Shown in pieces: positions 45,080 to 53,677 of a stretch of DNA of 64,000 nucleotides (its first letter is position 1; the number at the start of each line of letters is the position of its first letter). Position numbers and translations under genes: made by a program. This DNA is from Aeromicrobium sp. IC_218 (lineage in GTDB: Bacteria > Actinomycetota > Actinomycetes > Propionibacteriales > Nocardioidaceae), in contig NZ_SJXM01000008.1 of NCBI RefSeq assembly GCF_004336805.1, positions 62,001 to 126,000 of the forward strand, read 5' to 3'. Under the pieces are notes generated by a model. That model worked only from the letters and a program-made list of their open reading frames with translations, made no database searches and had not been told where the DNA came from.

Positions 45080-45085
45080 TACCGT
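45080..45085 (+). promoter_or_regulatory. -10 element of a leaderless sdhC promoter
   Basis: TACCGT is followed by six bases and GTG 45092. A TTGGCG box 19 bases upstream (45055-45060) is a weak -35. Confidence 0.55.
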
Positions 45086-45091
45086 GAGCCG

Positions 45092-45808
45092 GTGGTCACT
45101 CTGCCTGCACTGAAGCGCGCCCGCCGCTCGACGGTGGTCCTCAAGTACACGATGGCCGTCAGCGGTCTCATCATGGTCGGCTACCTGTTGCTGCACATGT
45201 ACGGCAACCTCAAGGTCTTCGCCGGCCAGGACGGGTTCGACGAGTACGCGCACCACCTGCGCACCTTCGGCGAGCCGATGCTCCCGCACGAGGGCCTGCT
45301 GTGGATCGTCCGAGTGGTGCTGCTCGCCGCGGTCGTCCTGCACGTCTACTCCGCGGTGCGCCTGGCGGTCCGCGACCGCAAGGCGGCCGGGTACAAGAAC
45401 GGCACCCGCTACCACTCCAAGCAGAACCGCCGCGGCGTGCAGCGCTCGTACGCGACGTTCACGCTGCGCTGGGGCGGCCTGGTCATCGCGCTGTTCATCG
45501 TCTACCACCTGCTGCACCTGACCGGGAACCAGATCCACCCCGGCGGCGCCAGCGACAGCCCCTACGAGCGCGTGGTCAACGGCTTCGAGATCTGGTGGGT
45601 CTACCTCTCGTACGTCGTGGCGATGCTCGCCGTCGGCTTCCACCTGTGGCACGGCATCTGGAGCGCGTTCACGTCCCTGGGCCAGAACCGCGCCGACACC
45701 CGTCGCGGCAGCCGCCTCACCGCGCTGGCCTGGGTGCTGACCCTGGTCATCGTGGTCGGCTTCCTGCTGCCGCCCACCGCCATCTTCTTCTTCGGACTCG
45801 GGAGCTGA
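45092..45808 (+). CDS. sdhC: Succinate dehydrogenase cytochrome b subunit
   Basis: A 238-residue membrane anchor of complex II, with five hydrophobic helices and several His residues inside or at the ends of helices (LLLHMYGNL, LHVYSAVRL, VYHLLHLTGNQIHP, GFHLWHGIWSAF) that fit heme b ligation as in the fused-anchor type (Bacillus/Corynebacterium-like). No separate sdhD is present. GTG 45092 fits the leaderless promoter; an ATG at 45032 would begin inside the LysR operator. It is followed 3 bases later by sdhA. Confidence 0.92.
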   Translation: MVTLPALKRARRSTVVLKYTMAVSGLIMVGYLLLHMYGNLKVFAGQDGFDEYAHHLRTFGEPMLPHEGLLWIVRVVLLAAVVLHVYSAVRLAVRDRKAAGYKNGTRYHSKQNRRGVQRSYATFTLRWGGLVIALFIVYHLLHLTGNQIHPGGASDSPYERVVNGFEIWWVYLSYVVAMLAVGFHLWHGIWSAFTSLGQNRADTRRGSRLTALAWVLTLVIVVGFLLPPTAIFFFGLGS

Positions 45809-45811
45809 CGC

Positions 45812-47767
45812 ATGACTGACACCTCCGCCTTCCCCGACCTGTTCGACCTCGGGACGGACATCCACGACACCAAGGCGCCGGGCGGCCCGATCGAGCAGCG
45901 CTGGGACACCCGCAAGTTCAACGCGAGGCTGGTCAACCCGGCCAACCGCCGCAAGCTCAACGTGATCATCGTGGGCACCGGCCTGGCCGGCGCCGCGGCG
46001 GCCGCGTCGCTGGGCGAGCAGGGCTACAACGTCCAGACGTTCTGCTACCAGGACAGCCCGCGCCGGGCCCACTCGATCGCCGCCCAGGGCGGCATCAACG
46101 CCGCGAAGAACTACCGCAACGACGGCGACTCGATCTACCGGCTGTTCTACGACACGGTCAAGGGTGGCGACTTCCGCGCCCGCGAGTCGAACACCTACCG
46201 CCTCGCGCAGGTGTCGGCGAACATCATCGACCAGTGCGTCGCCCAGGGCGTCCCGTTCGCCCGCGAGTACGGCGGCCTGCTCGACAACCGCTCGTTCGGC
46301 GGCGTCCAGGTCTCGCGCACCTTCTACGCCCGTGGACAGACCGGCCAGCAGCTGCTGCTCGGTGCCTACCAGGCGCTCGAGCGCCAGGTCGCGGCCGGCA
46401 CGGTGAAGAACTACGACCGCCACGAGATGCTCGACGTGATCCTGGTCGACGGCAAGGCCCGGGGCATCGTCACGCGCGACATGGTCACCGGCGCGATCGA
46501 GGCGCACACCGCCGACGTCGTCGTCCTGTGCACCGGCGGCTACGGCAACGTGTTCTTCCTGTCGACCAACGCGATGGGCTCGAACGTCACGGCCACCTGG
46601 CGCGCGCACCGCAAGGGCGCCTACTTCGGCAACCCGTGCTTCACGCAGATCCACCCGACCTGCATCCCGGTCTCCGGCGACTACCAGTCGAAGCTGACCC
46701 TGATGTCGGAGTCGCTGCGCAACGACGGACGCATCTGGGTGCCCAAGAACAAGGCCGACCTGGAGAAGGACCCGCGCGAGATCCCCGAGGCGGACCGCGA
46801 CTACTTCCTGGAGCGTCGTTACCCCGCGTTCGGCAACCTCGTGCCCCGCGACATCGCCTCGCGGGCGGCCAAGACGGCGTGCGACGAGGGCTTCGGCGTC
46901 GGTCCCGGCGGCCTGGGCGTGTACCTGGACTTCGCCGACGCGATCGAGCGCATGGGCCGCAAGACGGTCGAGGCCAAGTACGGCAACCTCTTCGACATGT
47001 ACGCCCGCATCACGGGCGAGGACCCGTACGAGACGGGCATGCGCGTCTACCCGGCCGTGCACTACGTCATGGGCGGCCTGTGGGTCGACTACGACCTGCA
47101 GACCACGATCCCGGGCCTGTACTGCGCCGGTGAGGCGAACTTCTCCGACCAGGGCGCCAACCGCCTGGGCGCCTCGGCGCTCATGCAGGGCCTCGCGGAC
47201 GGCTACTTCGTCCTGCCGTCGACGCTGCCGGACTACCTGGCCGCCGGCCCGTTCGAGCCCATCGGCGACGACCACCCGGCCGTCGTCGAGGCGCTGCGCG
47301 AGGTCGAGGATCGCGTCCAGACGATGCTCAGCATCAACGGCACGCGCTCGGTCGACTCCATCCACAAGGAGCTCGGCCACATCATGTGGGAGTACTGCGG
47401 CATGGAGCGCACCGAGGAGGGTCTGCTCAAGGCCATCGGGCTCATCCGTGAGCTGAAGAACGAGTTCTGGACGAACGTGAAGGTCACGGGCGTCAACGAG
47501 GAGCTCAACCAGGCCCTCGAGCGCGCGGGTCGCGTCGCGGACTTCATCGAGCTCGGCGAGCTCATGTGCATCGACGCGCTCAACCGCGCCGAGTCCTGCG
47601 GCGGCCACTTCCGCGCCGAGAGCCAGACCGAGGAGGGCGAGGCCCTCCGACACGACGACGAGTACGCGTACGCCGCGGCCTGGGAGTTCGCCGGTGACAA
47701 GCCGGTCCTCCACAAGGAGCCGCTCACGTACGAGTACATCGAGATGAAGGCGAGGAGCTACAAGTGA
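45812..47767 (+). CDS. sdhA: Succinate dehydrogenase flavoprotein subunit
   Basis: A 651-residue flavoprotein oxidising succinate to fumarate. The FAD-binding motif is [21 protein letters not shown], and the covalent-FAD His lies in [18 protein letters not shown]. Substrate-site blocks include [18 protein letters not shown] and [24 protein letters not shown] in fragments. Length is in the range of the type-B enzymes with a single large cytochrome b anchor. It overlaps sdhB by four bases (GTGA). Confidence 0.96.
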   Translation: MTDTSAFPDLFDLGTDIHDTKAPGGPIEQRWDTRKFNARLVNPANRRKLNVIIVGTGLAGAAAAASLGEQGYNVQTFCYQDSPRRAHSIAAQGGINAAKNYRNDGDSIYRLFYDTVKGGDFRARESNTYRLAQVSANIIDQCVAQGVPFAREYGGLLDNRSFGGVQVSRTFYARGQTGQQLLLGAYQALERQVAAGTVKNYDRHEMLDVILVDGKARGIVTRDMVTGAIEAHTADVVVLCTGGYGNVFFLSTNAMGSNVTATWRAHRKGAYFGNPCFTQIHPTCIPVSGDYQSKLTLMSESLRNDGRIWVPKNKADLEKDPREIPEADRDYFLERRYPAFGNLVPRDIASRAAKTACDEGFGVGPGGLGVYLDFADAIERMGRKTVEAKYGNLFDMYARITGEDPYETGMRVYPAVHYVMGGLWVDYDLQTTIPGLYCAGEANFSDQGANRLGASALMQGLADGYFVLPSTLPDYLAAGPFEPIGDDHPAVVEALREVEDRVQTMLSINGTRSVDSIHKELGHIMWEYCGMERTEEGLLKAIGLIRELKNEFWTNVKVTGVNEELNQALERAGRVADFIELGELMCIDALNRAESCGGHFRAESQTEEGEALRHDDEYAYAAAWEFAGDKPVLHKEPLTYEYIEMKARSYK

Positions 47768-48510
47768 GGATCTTCATTCGCGCCTGGCGCCAGAAGAACG
47801 CCGAGGCCGAGGGCAAGATGGTCACGTACGCCCTCGACGGCGTCAGCGAGCACATGTCCTTCCTGGAGATGCTCGACGTGCTCAACGAGCAGCTCACGTT
47901 CGAGGGCGAGGACCCGATCGCGTTCGACTCGGACTGCCGCGAGGGCATCTGCGGCATGTGCGGCATCGTGATCAACGGCCTGGCGCACGGTCCCGAGGTC
48001 ACCACGACCTGCCAGCTGCACATGCGCAGCTTCAAGGACGGCGACCACATCGACATCGAGCCGTGGCGCGCCAAGGCGTTCCCGGTCATCAAGGACCTGG
48101 TCGTCGACCGCGGCGCGTTCGACCGCATCATCCAGGCCGGCGGCTACATCTCCGCGCCGACCGGCTCGGCCCCGGAGGCCAACGCGGCCCCCGTCGCCAA
48201 GCACGACGCGGACGACGCGTTCTCGGCCGCCACGTGCATCGCCTGCGGCGCCTGCGTCGCGGCCTGCCCGAACGGCTCGGCGATGCTGTTCACCGCCGCC
48301 AAGGTGACGCACCTGGGCCTGCTGCCGCAGGGCCAGCCCGAGCGCGACTCGCGCGTCATCAACATGGTGGCGCAGCACGACGCCGAGGGCTTCGGCGGCT
48401 GCACCAACATCGGTGAGTGCACGGCGTCCTGCCCCAAGGGCATCCCGCTGTCGACCATCGCGCGGCTCAACCGCGACCTGCTCGGCGCGCTCTCGCGCGG
48501 CGAGGCCTGA
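47764..48510 (+). CDS. sdhB: Succinate dehydrogenase iron-sulfur subunit
   Basis: A 248-residue electron-transfer subunit. The [2Fe-2S] cluster motif is [10 protein letters not shown] with a further Cys in TTTCQLHM. The [4Fe-4S] and [3Fe-4S] ligands lie in [14 protein letters not shown] and [16 protein letters not shown]. All ligands are present. The GTG start overlaps the sdhA stop. A strong hairpin follows the gene and closes the sdhCAB operon. Confidence 0.96.
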   Translation: MRIFIRAWRQKNAEAEGKMVTYALDGVSEHMSFLEMLDVLNEQLTFEGEDPIAFDSDCREGICGMCGIVINGLAHGPEVTTTCQLHMRSFKDGDHIDIEPWRAKAFPVIKDLVVDRGAFDRIIQAGGYISAPTGSAPEANAAPVAKHDADDAFSAATCIACGACVAACPNGSAMLFTAAKVTHLGLLPQGQPERDSRVINMVAQHDAEGFGGCTNIGECTASCPKGIPLSTIARLNRDLLGALSRGEA

Positions 48511-48526
48511 CGGCTCGCACCACCCA

Positions 48527-48568
48527 CGACGAGGCCCCCGACCGCTGCGGCGGACGGGGGCCTCGTCG
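48527..48568 (+). terminator. Terminator hairpin after sdhCAB
   Basis: CGACGAGGCCCCC (48527-48539) pairs perfectly with 48556-48568, 13 bp. The 16-base loop region can extend the stem further. It begins 17 bases after the sdhB stop. Confidence 0.8.
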
Positions 48569-48607
48569 CGTGCGCGGACGGGTGAGCAAGGGCACCGGCC
48601 CGCGACT

Positions 48608-48641
48608 TTAGTTAGCACAGGTAATGAACTATGCTAACTAA
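48608..48641 (+). promoter_or_regulatory. MarR operator overlapping a leaderless promoter
   Basis: TTAGTTAGCA (48608-48617) and TGCTAACTAA (48632-48641) are perfect 10-bp arms around a 14-base centre. The -10 box TATGCT (48630-48635) lies inside the right arm, and the marR GTG starts immediately after the palindrome at 48642. Binding would directly block RNA polymerase. Confidence 0.85.
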
Positions 48642-49055
48642 GTGCCTACCGATGCGCAGAAGCTCGCGACGTCCGTCGCCCGGCTGAACCGTCGACTGCG
48701 GCAGGAGCGCCACTCGGCGATGACCGCCACGCAGTTGTCGGTGCTGGGGACGGTGCGCCTCATGGGTCCCTGCACCCCGTCGCAGGTCGCCCACCGGGAG
48801 CGGGTCAGCCCGCCCTCGGTCACGCGGACGATCGGCTGCCTCGTCGACGACGGGCTGATCCTGCGGGAGCCGCACCCCGACGACGGCCGCCAGGTCCTGG
48901 TCCGGCTCTCGGACAAGGGCGAGGACGTCCTCGCCGAGGAGCGGGCCCGGCGCGACGCCTGGCTGGACCGGCGCATGCGCGACCTGTCCGCCGACGAGCG
49001 AGCCCTGCTGCGCAAGGCGTCCGTCCTGTTCGACCGTCTTTCCGAGAGCGAGTGA
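48642..49055 (+). CDS. MarR family transcriptional regulator
   Basis: A 137-residue winged-helix regulator. The DNA-binding core contains TATQLSVLGTV, TPSQVAHRERVSPPSVTRTIGCLVDDG across the recognition helix, and the wing PHPDDGRQVLVRLSDKG. It overlaps the start of an MFS exporter (GTGA) and its promoter sits within a perfect 34-bp palindrome, so it almost certainly represses its own operon until a ligand, perhaps the exported compound, is present. The start codon GTG is the first base after the operator. Confidence 0.94.
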   Translation: MPTDAQKLATSVARLNRRLRQERHSAMTATQLSVLGTVRLMGPCTPSQVAHRERVSPPSVTRTIGCLVDDGLILREPHPDDGRQVLVRLSDKGEDVLAEERARRDAWLDRRMRDLSADERALLRKASVLFDRLSESE

Positions 49056-50359
49056 TCCGTACGAGTCCCACCTTCAAGGCCCTGGCCGTCCCCAACTACC
49101 GCACCTACGCCGCCGGGGCGATCGTCTCCAACGTCGGCACGTGGATGCAGCGCGTCGCCCAGGACTGGCTGGTGCTGGTCCTCACCGGCAGCGGCACGGC
49201 CCTCGGCCTGGTGACCGGGCTCCAGCTCCTCCCCGCCCTGCTCTTCTCCCCGCTGGCCGGCGTCGTCGCCGACCGGTTCCCCAAGCGCCGCGTGCTCATG
49301 TGGACGCAGGTCGCGATGGCCGCCCCGGCCATCGTCCTCGGCGTCCTGGCCGTCACCGGCGTCGTGCAGACCTGGCACGTCTACGTCATCGCGTTCCTGT
49401 TCGGCGTCGCGACCGCCTTCGACGCGCCCGCCCGTCAGTCGTTCGTCGGCGAGATGGTGTCGCGCGACGACCTGCCCAACGCGGTCGGCCTCAACTCGGC
49501 CTCGTTCAACGCCGCCCGCATGATCGGCCCGGCCGTCGCCGGCCTGCTCATCGCCGCGCTCGGCTCGGGCGCCGCGGCCGCCGGCTGGGTGATCCTGGTC
49601 AACGGCCTGAGCTACTTCGCGGTGCTGTGGTCGATGACCCGCCTGGACGTCGACCAGCTGCGCCCGGCCCCGGTCTCGCAGCGCGGCAAGGGCGCCGTGC
49701 GCGACGGTGTGCGCTACGTCCGCTCGCGACCGGACCTCGTGCTGACCCTGGTCACCGTCTTCTTCGTCGGCACGTTCGGCATGAACTTCCAGATGACCAG
49801 CGCGCTCATGGCCACGGACGTGTTCGGCAAGGGGGCGGGGGAGTACGGCGTGCTCGGCTCGATCATGGCGATCGGCTCGCTGGCCGGCGCGCTGATCGCC
49901 GCCCGCCGGGCCAAGCCGCGGCTGCGGCTGGTCGTCGGCGCTGCGCTGGTGTTCGCGGTGCTCGAGATCGCCGCGGGACTCATGCCGACCTACACGACGT
50001 ACGCGCTGATCCTGCCCTTCGTGGGCCTGAGCGCGCTGACCATGGTCACCGCGGCCAACGCCACGATCCAGATGACGTCGGACCCGGAGATGCGCGGACG
50101 CGTCGCCGCGCTGTACCTCATGGTCTTCATGGGCGGCGGCCCGATCGGCTCGCCGTTCATCGGCTGGGTCGGCGAGGAGATGGGCGGACGCTGGTCGTTG
50201 CTCGTCGGCGGCGGCATCGTGCTCGTGGCGGTCGGCCTCGCGGCGGCGCTGTACCTGCGCCAGCACGCGGTGACGCTGCGCTGGCGCCGTCCGGTCAGCC
50301 CGGCGGTGCTGGCGACGGGGCGCGAGCGGGCCGAGCAGGCCGCGTCGCTGGCGTCCTGA
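49052..50359 (+). CDS. MFS transporter, MFS_3/enterobactin-exporter-like
   Basis: A 435-residue 12-helix permease. The N-terminal block NYRTYAAGAIVSNVGTWMQRVAQDWLVL and motif A VADRFPKRRVL are typical of the MFS_3 (EntS-like) group; DAPARQSFVGEMVSRDDLPNAVGLNSASFN is also family-specific. It is coupled to the MarR repressor and likely exports a toxic compound or siderophore; the substrate is not predictable. It is followed, convergently, by a SHOCT protein after 4 bases. Confidence 0.92.
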   Translation: MIRTSPTFKALAVPNYRTYAAGAIVSNVGTWMQRVAQDWLVLVLTGSGTALGLVTGLQLLPALLFSPLAGVVADRFPKRRVLMWTQVAMAAPAIVLGVLAVTGVVQTWHVYVIAFLFGVATAFDAPARQSFVGEMVSRDDLPNAVGLNSASFNAARMIGPAVAGLLIAALGSGAAAAGWVILVNGLSYFAVLWSMTRLDVDQLRPAPVSQRGKGAVRDGVRYVRSRPDLVLTLVTVFFVGTFGMNFQMTSALMATDVFGKGAGEYGVLGSIMAIGSLAGALIAARRAKPRLRLVVGAALVFAVLEIAAGLMPTYTTYALILPFVGLSALTMVTAANATIQMTSDPEMRGRVAALYLMVFMGGGPIGSPFIGWVGEEMGGRWSLLVGGGIVLVAVGLAAALYLRQHAVTLRWRRPVSPAVLATGRERAEQAASLAS

Positions 50360-50363
50360 GGCC

Positions 50364-50663
50364 TCAGAGGTCGGCGAGGGCGGAGGCGCGGGCGGCGCGT
50401 CGCTCCTCGTCGTCGATGACGCCGCGGGCGTGCAGGTCGTCGATCTGGGCCAGCCGGTCCTCGAGCGATCGGGGCGGTTCGACCAGGCGGCTGGTGAGCA
50501 CGCGGGAGTATGCGGTCGTCTGCAGCGTGAACGGGTCCAGCCCGTGGCGCCGGGCCTCGCGGAAGTTGCGCGCGATCACCCAGACGCAGCCGCCGAGCAC
50601 GGCGGCCAGGAAGAGGATCCCGAGCAGCGTGAAGACCGTGTAGGTGATCGAGAACCCGGACAT
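50364..50663 (-). CDS. SHOCT domain membrane protein
   Basis: A 99-residue protein with one N-terminal transmembrane helix (about residues 9-30) and a C-terminal SHOCT motif (LEDRLAQIDDLHARGVIDDEERRAARASALADL in two short helices). SHOCT modules are common small oligomerisation or processing motifs in actinobacteria, and the function here is unknown. The ATG gives a normal N-terminus. It is divergent from the SRPBCC gene. Confidence 0.82.
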   Translation of the reverse strand: MSGFSITYTVFTLLGILFLAAVLGGCVWVIARNFREARRHGLDPFTLQTTAYSRVLTSRLVEPPRSLEDRLAQIDDLHARGVIDDEERRAARASALADL

Positions 50664-50728
50664 GCCACCACGGTAGTCGCGCGAGCCGCACGCGTCCGCG
50701 CGAACGTGCGGGCGGCGCCGGGCGCCCC

Positions 50729-50734
50729 TAGCGT
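50729..50734 (+). promoter_or_regulatory. -10 element of a leaderless SRPBCC-gene promoter
   Basis: TAGCGT is followed by six bases and the ATG at 50741, with no Shine-Dalgarno sequence. Confidence 0.55.
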
Positions 50735-50740
50735 CGGCGC

Positions 50741-51178
50741 ATGCACGTCGAGCGCACCTTCACCGTCAGCCGCCCGGTCGACGAGGTCTTCGCCTACCTC
50801 GCCGACTTCGAGCACACCAACGAGTGGGACCCGGGCACCGTCCGCACCACCCGGACGTCGGGCGACGGCGGCGTCGGCACGACGTACGCCAACACGTCCG
50901 AGTTCATGGGCCGCACGACCGAGCTCACCTACGAGACGGTCGAGCACCGGCCGCCGACGCGCGTGGTCTTCCGGGGCACGAACAAGAGCGCGACGACGAA
51001 GGACACCTTGATGCTCACCGCGTCCGGCGCCGGCACGCAGGTCCACTACCGGGCCGACTTCCGGTTCAAGCCGGTGGTCCACCAGGTCGCCTCGGTCGTC
51101 CTGCGCGGCAAGCTGGACAAGCTCGCCGACGAGACGGTCGCCCAGCTCACGCGCGTGCTCGAGCGCCGCGTCGCCTGA
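50741..51178 (+). CDS. SRPBCC (START/Bet v1-like) family protein
   Basis: A 145-residue single-domain protein of the polyketide_cyc2/SRPBCC type: VERTFTVSRPVDEVFAYLADFEHTNEWDPG at the N-terminus is the usual first strand and helix, and the C-terminal amphipathic helix is LDKLADETVAQLTRVLERR. These proteins bind hydrophobic ligands. No catalytic residues can be assigned. The M20 gene starts 61 bases downstream from its own promoter. Confidence 0.85.
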   Translation: MHVERTFTVSRPVDEVFAYLADFEHTNEWDPGTVRTTRTSGDGGVGTTYANTSEFMGRTTELTYETVEHRPPTRVVFRGTNKSATTKDTLMLTASGAGTQVHYRADFRFKPVVHQVASVVLRGKLDKLADETVAQLTRVLERRVA

Positions 51179-51227
51179 GCGGCGGTCCCGCCCCGTGGAC
51201 GAGCGGACCGACCCCCGGACCGAGGGA

Positions 51228-51233
51228 TACCCT
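51228..51233 (+). promoter_or_regulatory. -10 element of a leaderless M20-gene promoter
   Basis: TACCCT is followed by six bases and the ATG at 51240. The spacing favours this start over an in-frame GTG at 51195. Confidence 0.5.
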
Positions 51234-51239
51234 GGACGC

Positions 51240-52412
51240 ATGACGACGTCGGCCGAGCGGATCCAGCACGCGGTCGAGCGTCTGACCCCCGACCTGGTCT
51301 CCCTGCGCCGCGACCTGCACGCCTATCCCGAGCTGTCGTGGCAGGAGGAGCGCACCACCGACGTGGTCGCGTCCTGGCTCGACAAGGCCTCGATCGGCCA
51401 CGTCCGGCTCGGCGACAGCGGTCTCACCGCCGACATCGGTCCCGAGGACGCGCCCCTGGTCTGCCTGCGCGCCGACCTGGACGCACTGCCGCTCGAGGAC
51501 ACCACGAAGGACCCGTGGCGCTCGACCGTCCCCGGCGTCGCGCACGCCTGTGGCCACGACGTCCACGTGTCGGCGCTCGTCGGGGCCGCGCTCGCGCTCG
51601 CCGAGGTCGATGCCGAGACGCCGCTGCCGAACCGCGTCCGGCTGCTGTTCCAGCCCGCCGAGGAGGTCATGCCCGGCGGTGCCCTGCAGGTCATGGCGGC
51701 CGGTGCGCTGCGCGGCGTCACCCGCATCTTCGCCCTGCACTGCGACCCGTCCCTGGACGTCGGCCGCGTCGGCCTGCGCGAGGGACCGATCACCGGAGCG
51801 TCCGACCGCATCACGATCGCGCTCAGCGGCCGCGGCGGCCACACCTCGCGCCCGCACCTGACCGAGGACCTCACCTACGCGCTCGGCTCGCTCATCACCC
51901 AGCTGCCGGCGGCCCTGTCGCGCCGGTTCGACCCGCGGGCGGGCGCCAGCCTCGTGTGGGGCCAGGTGCGCTCGGGCGTCGCTGCCAACGTCATCCCGGC
52001 CAGCGGCGAGCTCAGCGGCACGCTGCGCATGCTCGACGCCAACGCCTGGCACCAGGCCGAGCACCTCGTGCGCGGGCTGATCAGCGACATCGTCAAGCCC
52101 TACGGGGTCAGCGCCGACGTGCACTACACGCGCGGCGTCCCGCCGGTGGTCAACGACTTCGGCGCCACGCAGCTGCTGCGCCAGGCCGTGGCCGACGCGC
52201 TGGGCCCGGCGGCGGTCGCCACGACGATGCAGTCGCTCGGCGGCGAGGACTTCGCCTGGTACGTCGAGTCGATCCCCGGAGCCATGGGCCGGCTGGGCAC
52301 GCGGACGCCGGACGGCCCGACCTACGACCTGCACCAGGGCAACCTGCGGGTCGACGAGGCCGCCATCGGCGTCGGGGCGCGGGTCATGGCCTGCGCGGCC
52401 ATCCAGGCGTGA
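51240..52412 (+). CDS. M20 family amidohydrolase (hippurate hydrolase-like)
   Basis: A 390-residue metal-dependent amidohydrolase. The N-terminal LRRDLHAYPELSWQEERT, the metal-binding HACGHDVHVSALVGAA, FQPAEEVMPGGA with the catalytic Glu, FALHCDP and SLGGEDFAWYVE are all present, matching the HipO/IAA-amino acid hydrolase group. It would cleave an N-acyl amino acid. A lid/dimerisation domain is inserted in the middle, as usual. The ATG start is set by the leaderless promoter spacing. Confidence 0.93.
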   Translation: MTTSAERIQHAVERLTPDLVSLRRDLHAYPELSWQEERTTDVVASWLDKASIGHVRLGDSGLTADIGPEDAPLVCLRADLDALPLEDTTKDPWRSTVPGVAHACGHDVHVSALVGAALALAEVDAETPLPNRVRLLFQPAEEVMPGGALQVMAAGALRGVTRIFALHCDPSLDVGRVGLREGPITGASDRITIALSGRGGHTSRPHLTEDLTYALGSLITQLPAALSRRFDPRAGASLVWGQVRSGVAANVIPASGELSGTLRMLDANAWHQAEHLVRGLISDIVKPYGVSADVHYTRGVPPVVNDFGATQLLRQAVADALGPAAVATTMQSLGGEDFAWYVESIPGAMGRLGTRTPDGPTYDLHQGNLRVDEAAIGVGARVMACAAIQA

Positions 52413-52498
52413 CGCCGACCGTCGATTGTTACAACTTGGTTGACCGTGCAAGGCCGGGGAACTCCGGAGGTTAGGGTGCCTCCTGGGGCCCGGGCGGG

Positions 52499-52523
52499 CC
52501 TCCGTCCTTGAGGAGGAAACATC
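52499..52523 (+). promoter_or_regulatory. Ribosome binding site of a TTG start, with an anti-SD hairpin
   Basis: AGGAGG (52511-52516) lies seven bases before the TTG start of the nucleoside-binding lipoprotein. CCTCC at 52499-52503 can pair with GGAGG at 52512-52516, and CCTCCT at 52479-52484 can pair with the whole AGGAGG. The site could therefore be masked in the mRNA. TAGGGT at 52472-52477 is a candidate -10. Confidence 0.5.
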
Positions 52524-53582
52524 TTGCGTCGTCTGACCAAAACCGCCGCCGTCGCCGGCGTGGTCGCACTCGTGCTCGCGGGTGCGGCGTGTTCCAAGAA
52601 GAGCGATGACTCCGCGTCCACCGAGACCGGTGGCGAGAACTGCGTCGAGAAGACCGACGACATGAAGGTCGGCATGGCCTTCGACGTCGGCGGCGAGGGC
52701 GACCAGTCGTTCAACGACTCCGCCGCGAAGGGCATGAAGCAGGCCGCCTGCGAGTTCGGCTTCGACTTCCAGACCGCCGAGGCGCAGGACGGCGAGGCCG
52801 AGTCGGCTCGCGAGGGTCGCCTGCAGGAGCTCGTCGACGCGGGCTACAACCCGGTCGTCGCGGTGGGCTTCGCCTACAGCGCGTCGGTCGGCAAGGTCGC
52901 CGCGGAGAACCCGGACGTCAGCTTCGCGATCGTCGACGACGCCGTCGAGGGCGACAACATCACCAACCTGCTGTTCGCCGAGGAGCAGGGCTCGTTCCTG
53001 GTCGGTGCGGCCGCGGCGCTCAAGAGCGAGACCGGCAACGTCGGCTTCGTCGGTGGTGTCGAGACCGAGCTCATCCAGAAGTTCGAGGCCGGCTTCATCG
53101 CCGGTGCCAAGGCGGTCAAGTCCGACATCAAGGTCCAGACCCGCTACCTGACGCAGCCGCCGGACTTCAGCGGCTTCGGTGACCCGGCCAAGGGCAAGAC
53201 CGCGGCCGAGGGCATGTTCGACGCGGGCGCCGACATCGTCTACCACGCGGCCGGCGGCTCCGGCGGCGGCGTGTTCGAGGCGGCCAAGGCGGCCGACGGC
53301 TGGGCCATCGGTGTCGACTCCGACCAGGCGCTCACCGCCGACGACTCGGTCAAGGACATCATCCTGACCTCGATGGTCAAGAACATCGACGTCGCGGTGC
53401 ACGAGTTCCTCAAGAGCGTCCACGACGGTGCGGTCAAGACCGGCGCGCAGGTGTACGACCTGGAGTCGAACGGCGTCGGCTACTCGACGACCGGCGATCA
53501 CCTCAAGGACGTCGCCGACCAGCTCGAGGACTACAAGAAGCAGATCGTGGACGGCACCATCGAGGTCCCCACGAAGCCGTGA
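52524..53582 (+). CDS. BMP-family nucleoside-binding lipoprotein
   Basis: A 352-residue solute-binding lipoprotein of the PnrA/Med/BMP family, which captures nucleosides for ABC import. A signal peptide ends in the lipobox LAGAAC with Cys23. KVGMAFDVGGEGDQSFNDSAAKGMKQA is the family opening, GFAYS, FLVGAAAALKS and VGFVGGVETELIQKFEAGFIAGAKAV follow, and AGADIVYHAAGGSGGGVFEAAK contributes to the binding cleft. The TTG start is supported by an AGGAGG seven bases upstream. A strong hairpin follows the gene, separating it from the ATPase gene and probably keeping the binding protein in excess. Confidence 0.93.
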   Translation: MRRLTKTAAVAGVVALVLAGAACSKKSDDSASTETGGENCVEKTDDMKVGMAFDVGGEGDQSFNDSAAKGMKQAACEFGFDFQTAEAQDGEAESAREGRLQELVDAGYNPVVAVGFAYSASVGKVAAENPDVSFAIVDDAVEGDNITNLLFAEEQGSFLVGAAAALKSETGNVGFVGGVETELIQKFEAGFIAGAKAVKSDIKVQTRYLTQPPDFSGFGDPAKGKTAAEGMFDAGADIVYHAAGGSGGGVFEAAKAADGWAIGVDSDQALTADDSVKDIILTSMVKNIDVAVHEFLKSVHDGAVKTGAQVYDLESNGVGYSTTGDHLKDVADQLEDYKKQIVDGTIEVPTKP

Positions 53583-53594
53583 TCCGGCTCTGAC

Positions 53595-53634
53595 CCGGGC
53601 CCGGGGCGTCGCGTACCGTGACCCCCGGGCCCGG
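53595..53634 (+). terminator. Terminator/attenuator hairpin after the BMP lipoprotein gene
   Basis: CCGGGCCCGGGG (53595-53606) pairs with 53623-53634 around a 16-base loop and is followed by CTTTGT. It would reduce read-through from the binding protein gene into the transporter genes. Confidence 0.8.
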
Positions 53635-53677
53635 CTTTGTCCCTCGGCCCCGTCCGAGCCCCCGAGAGAGGAGAGTC

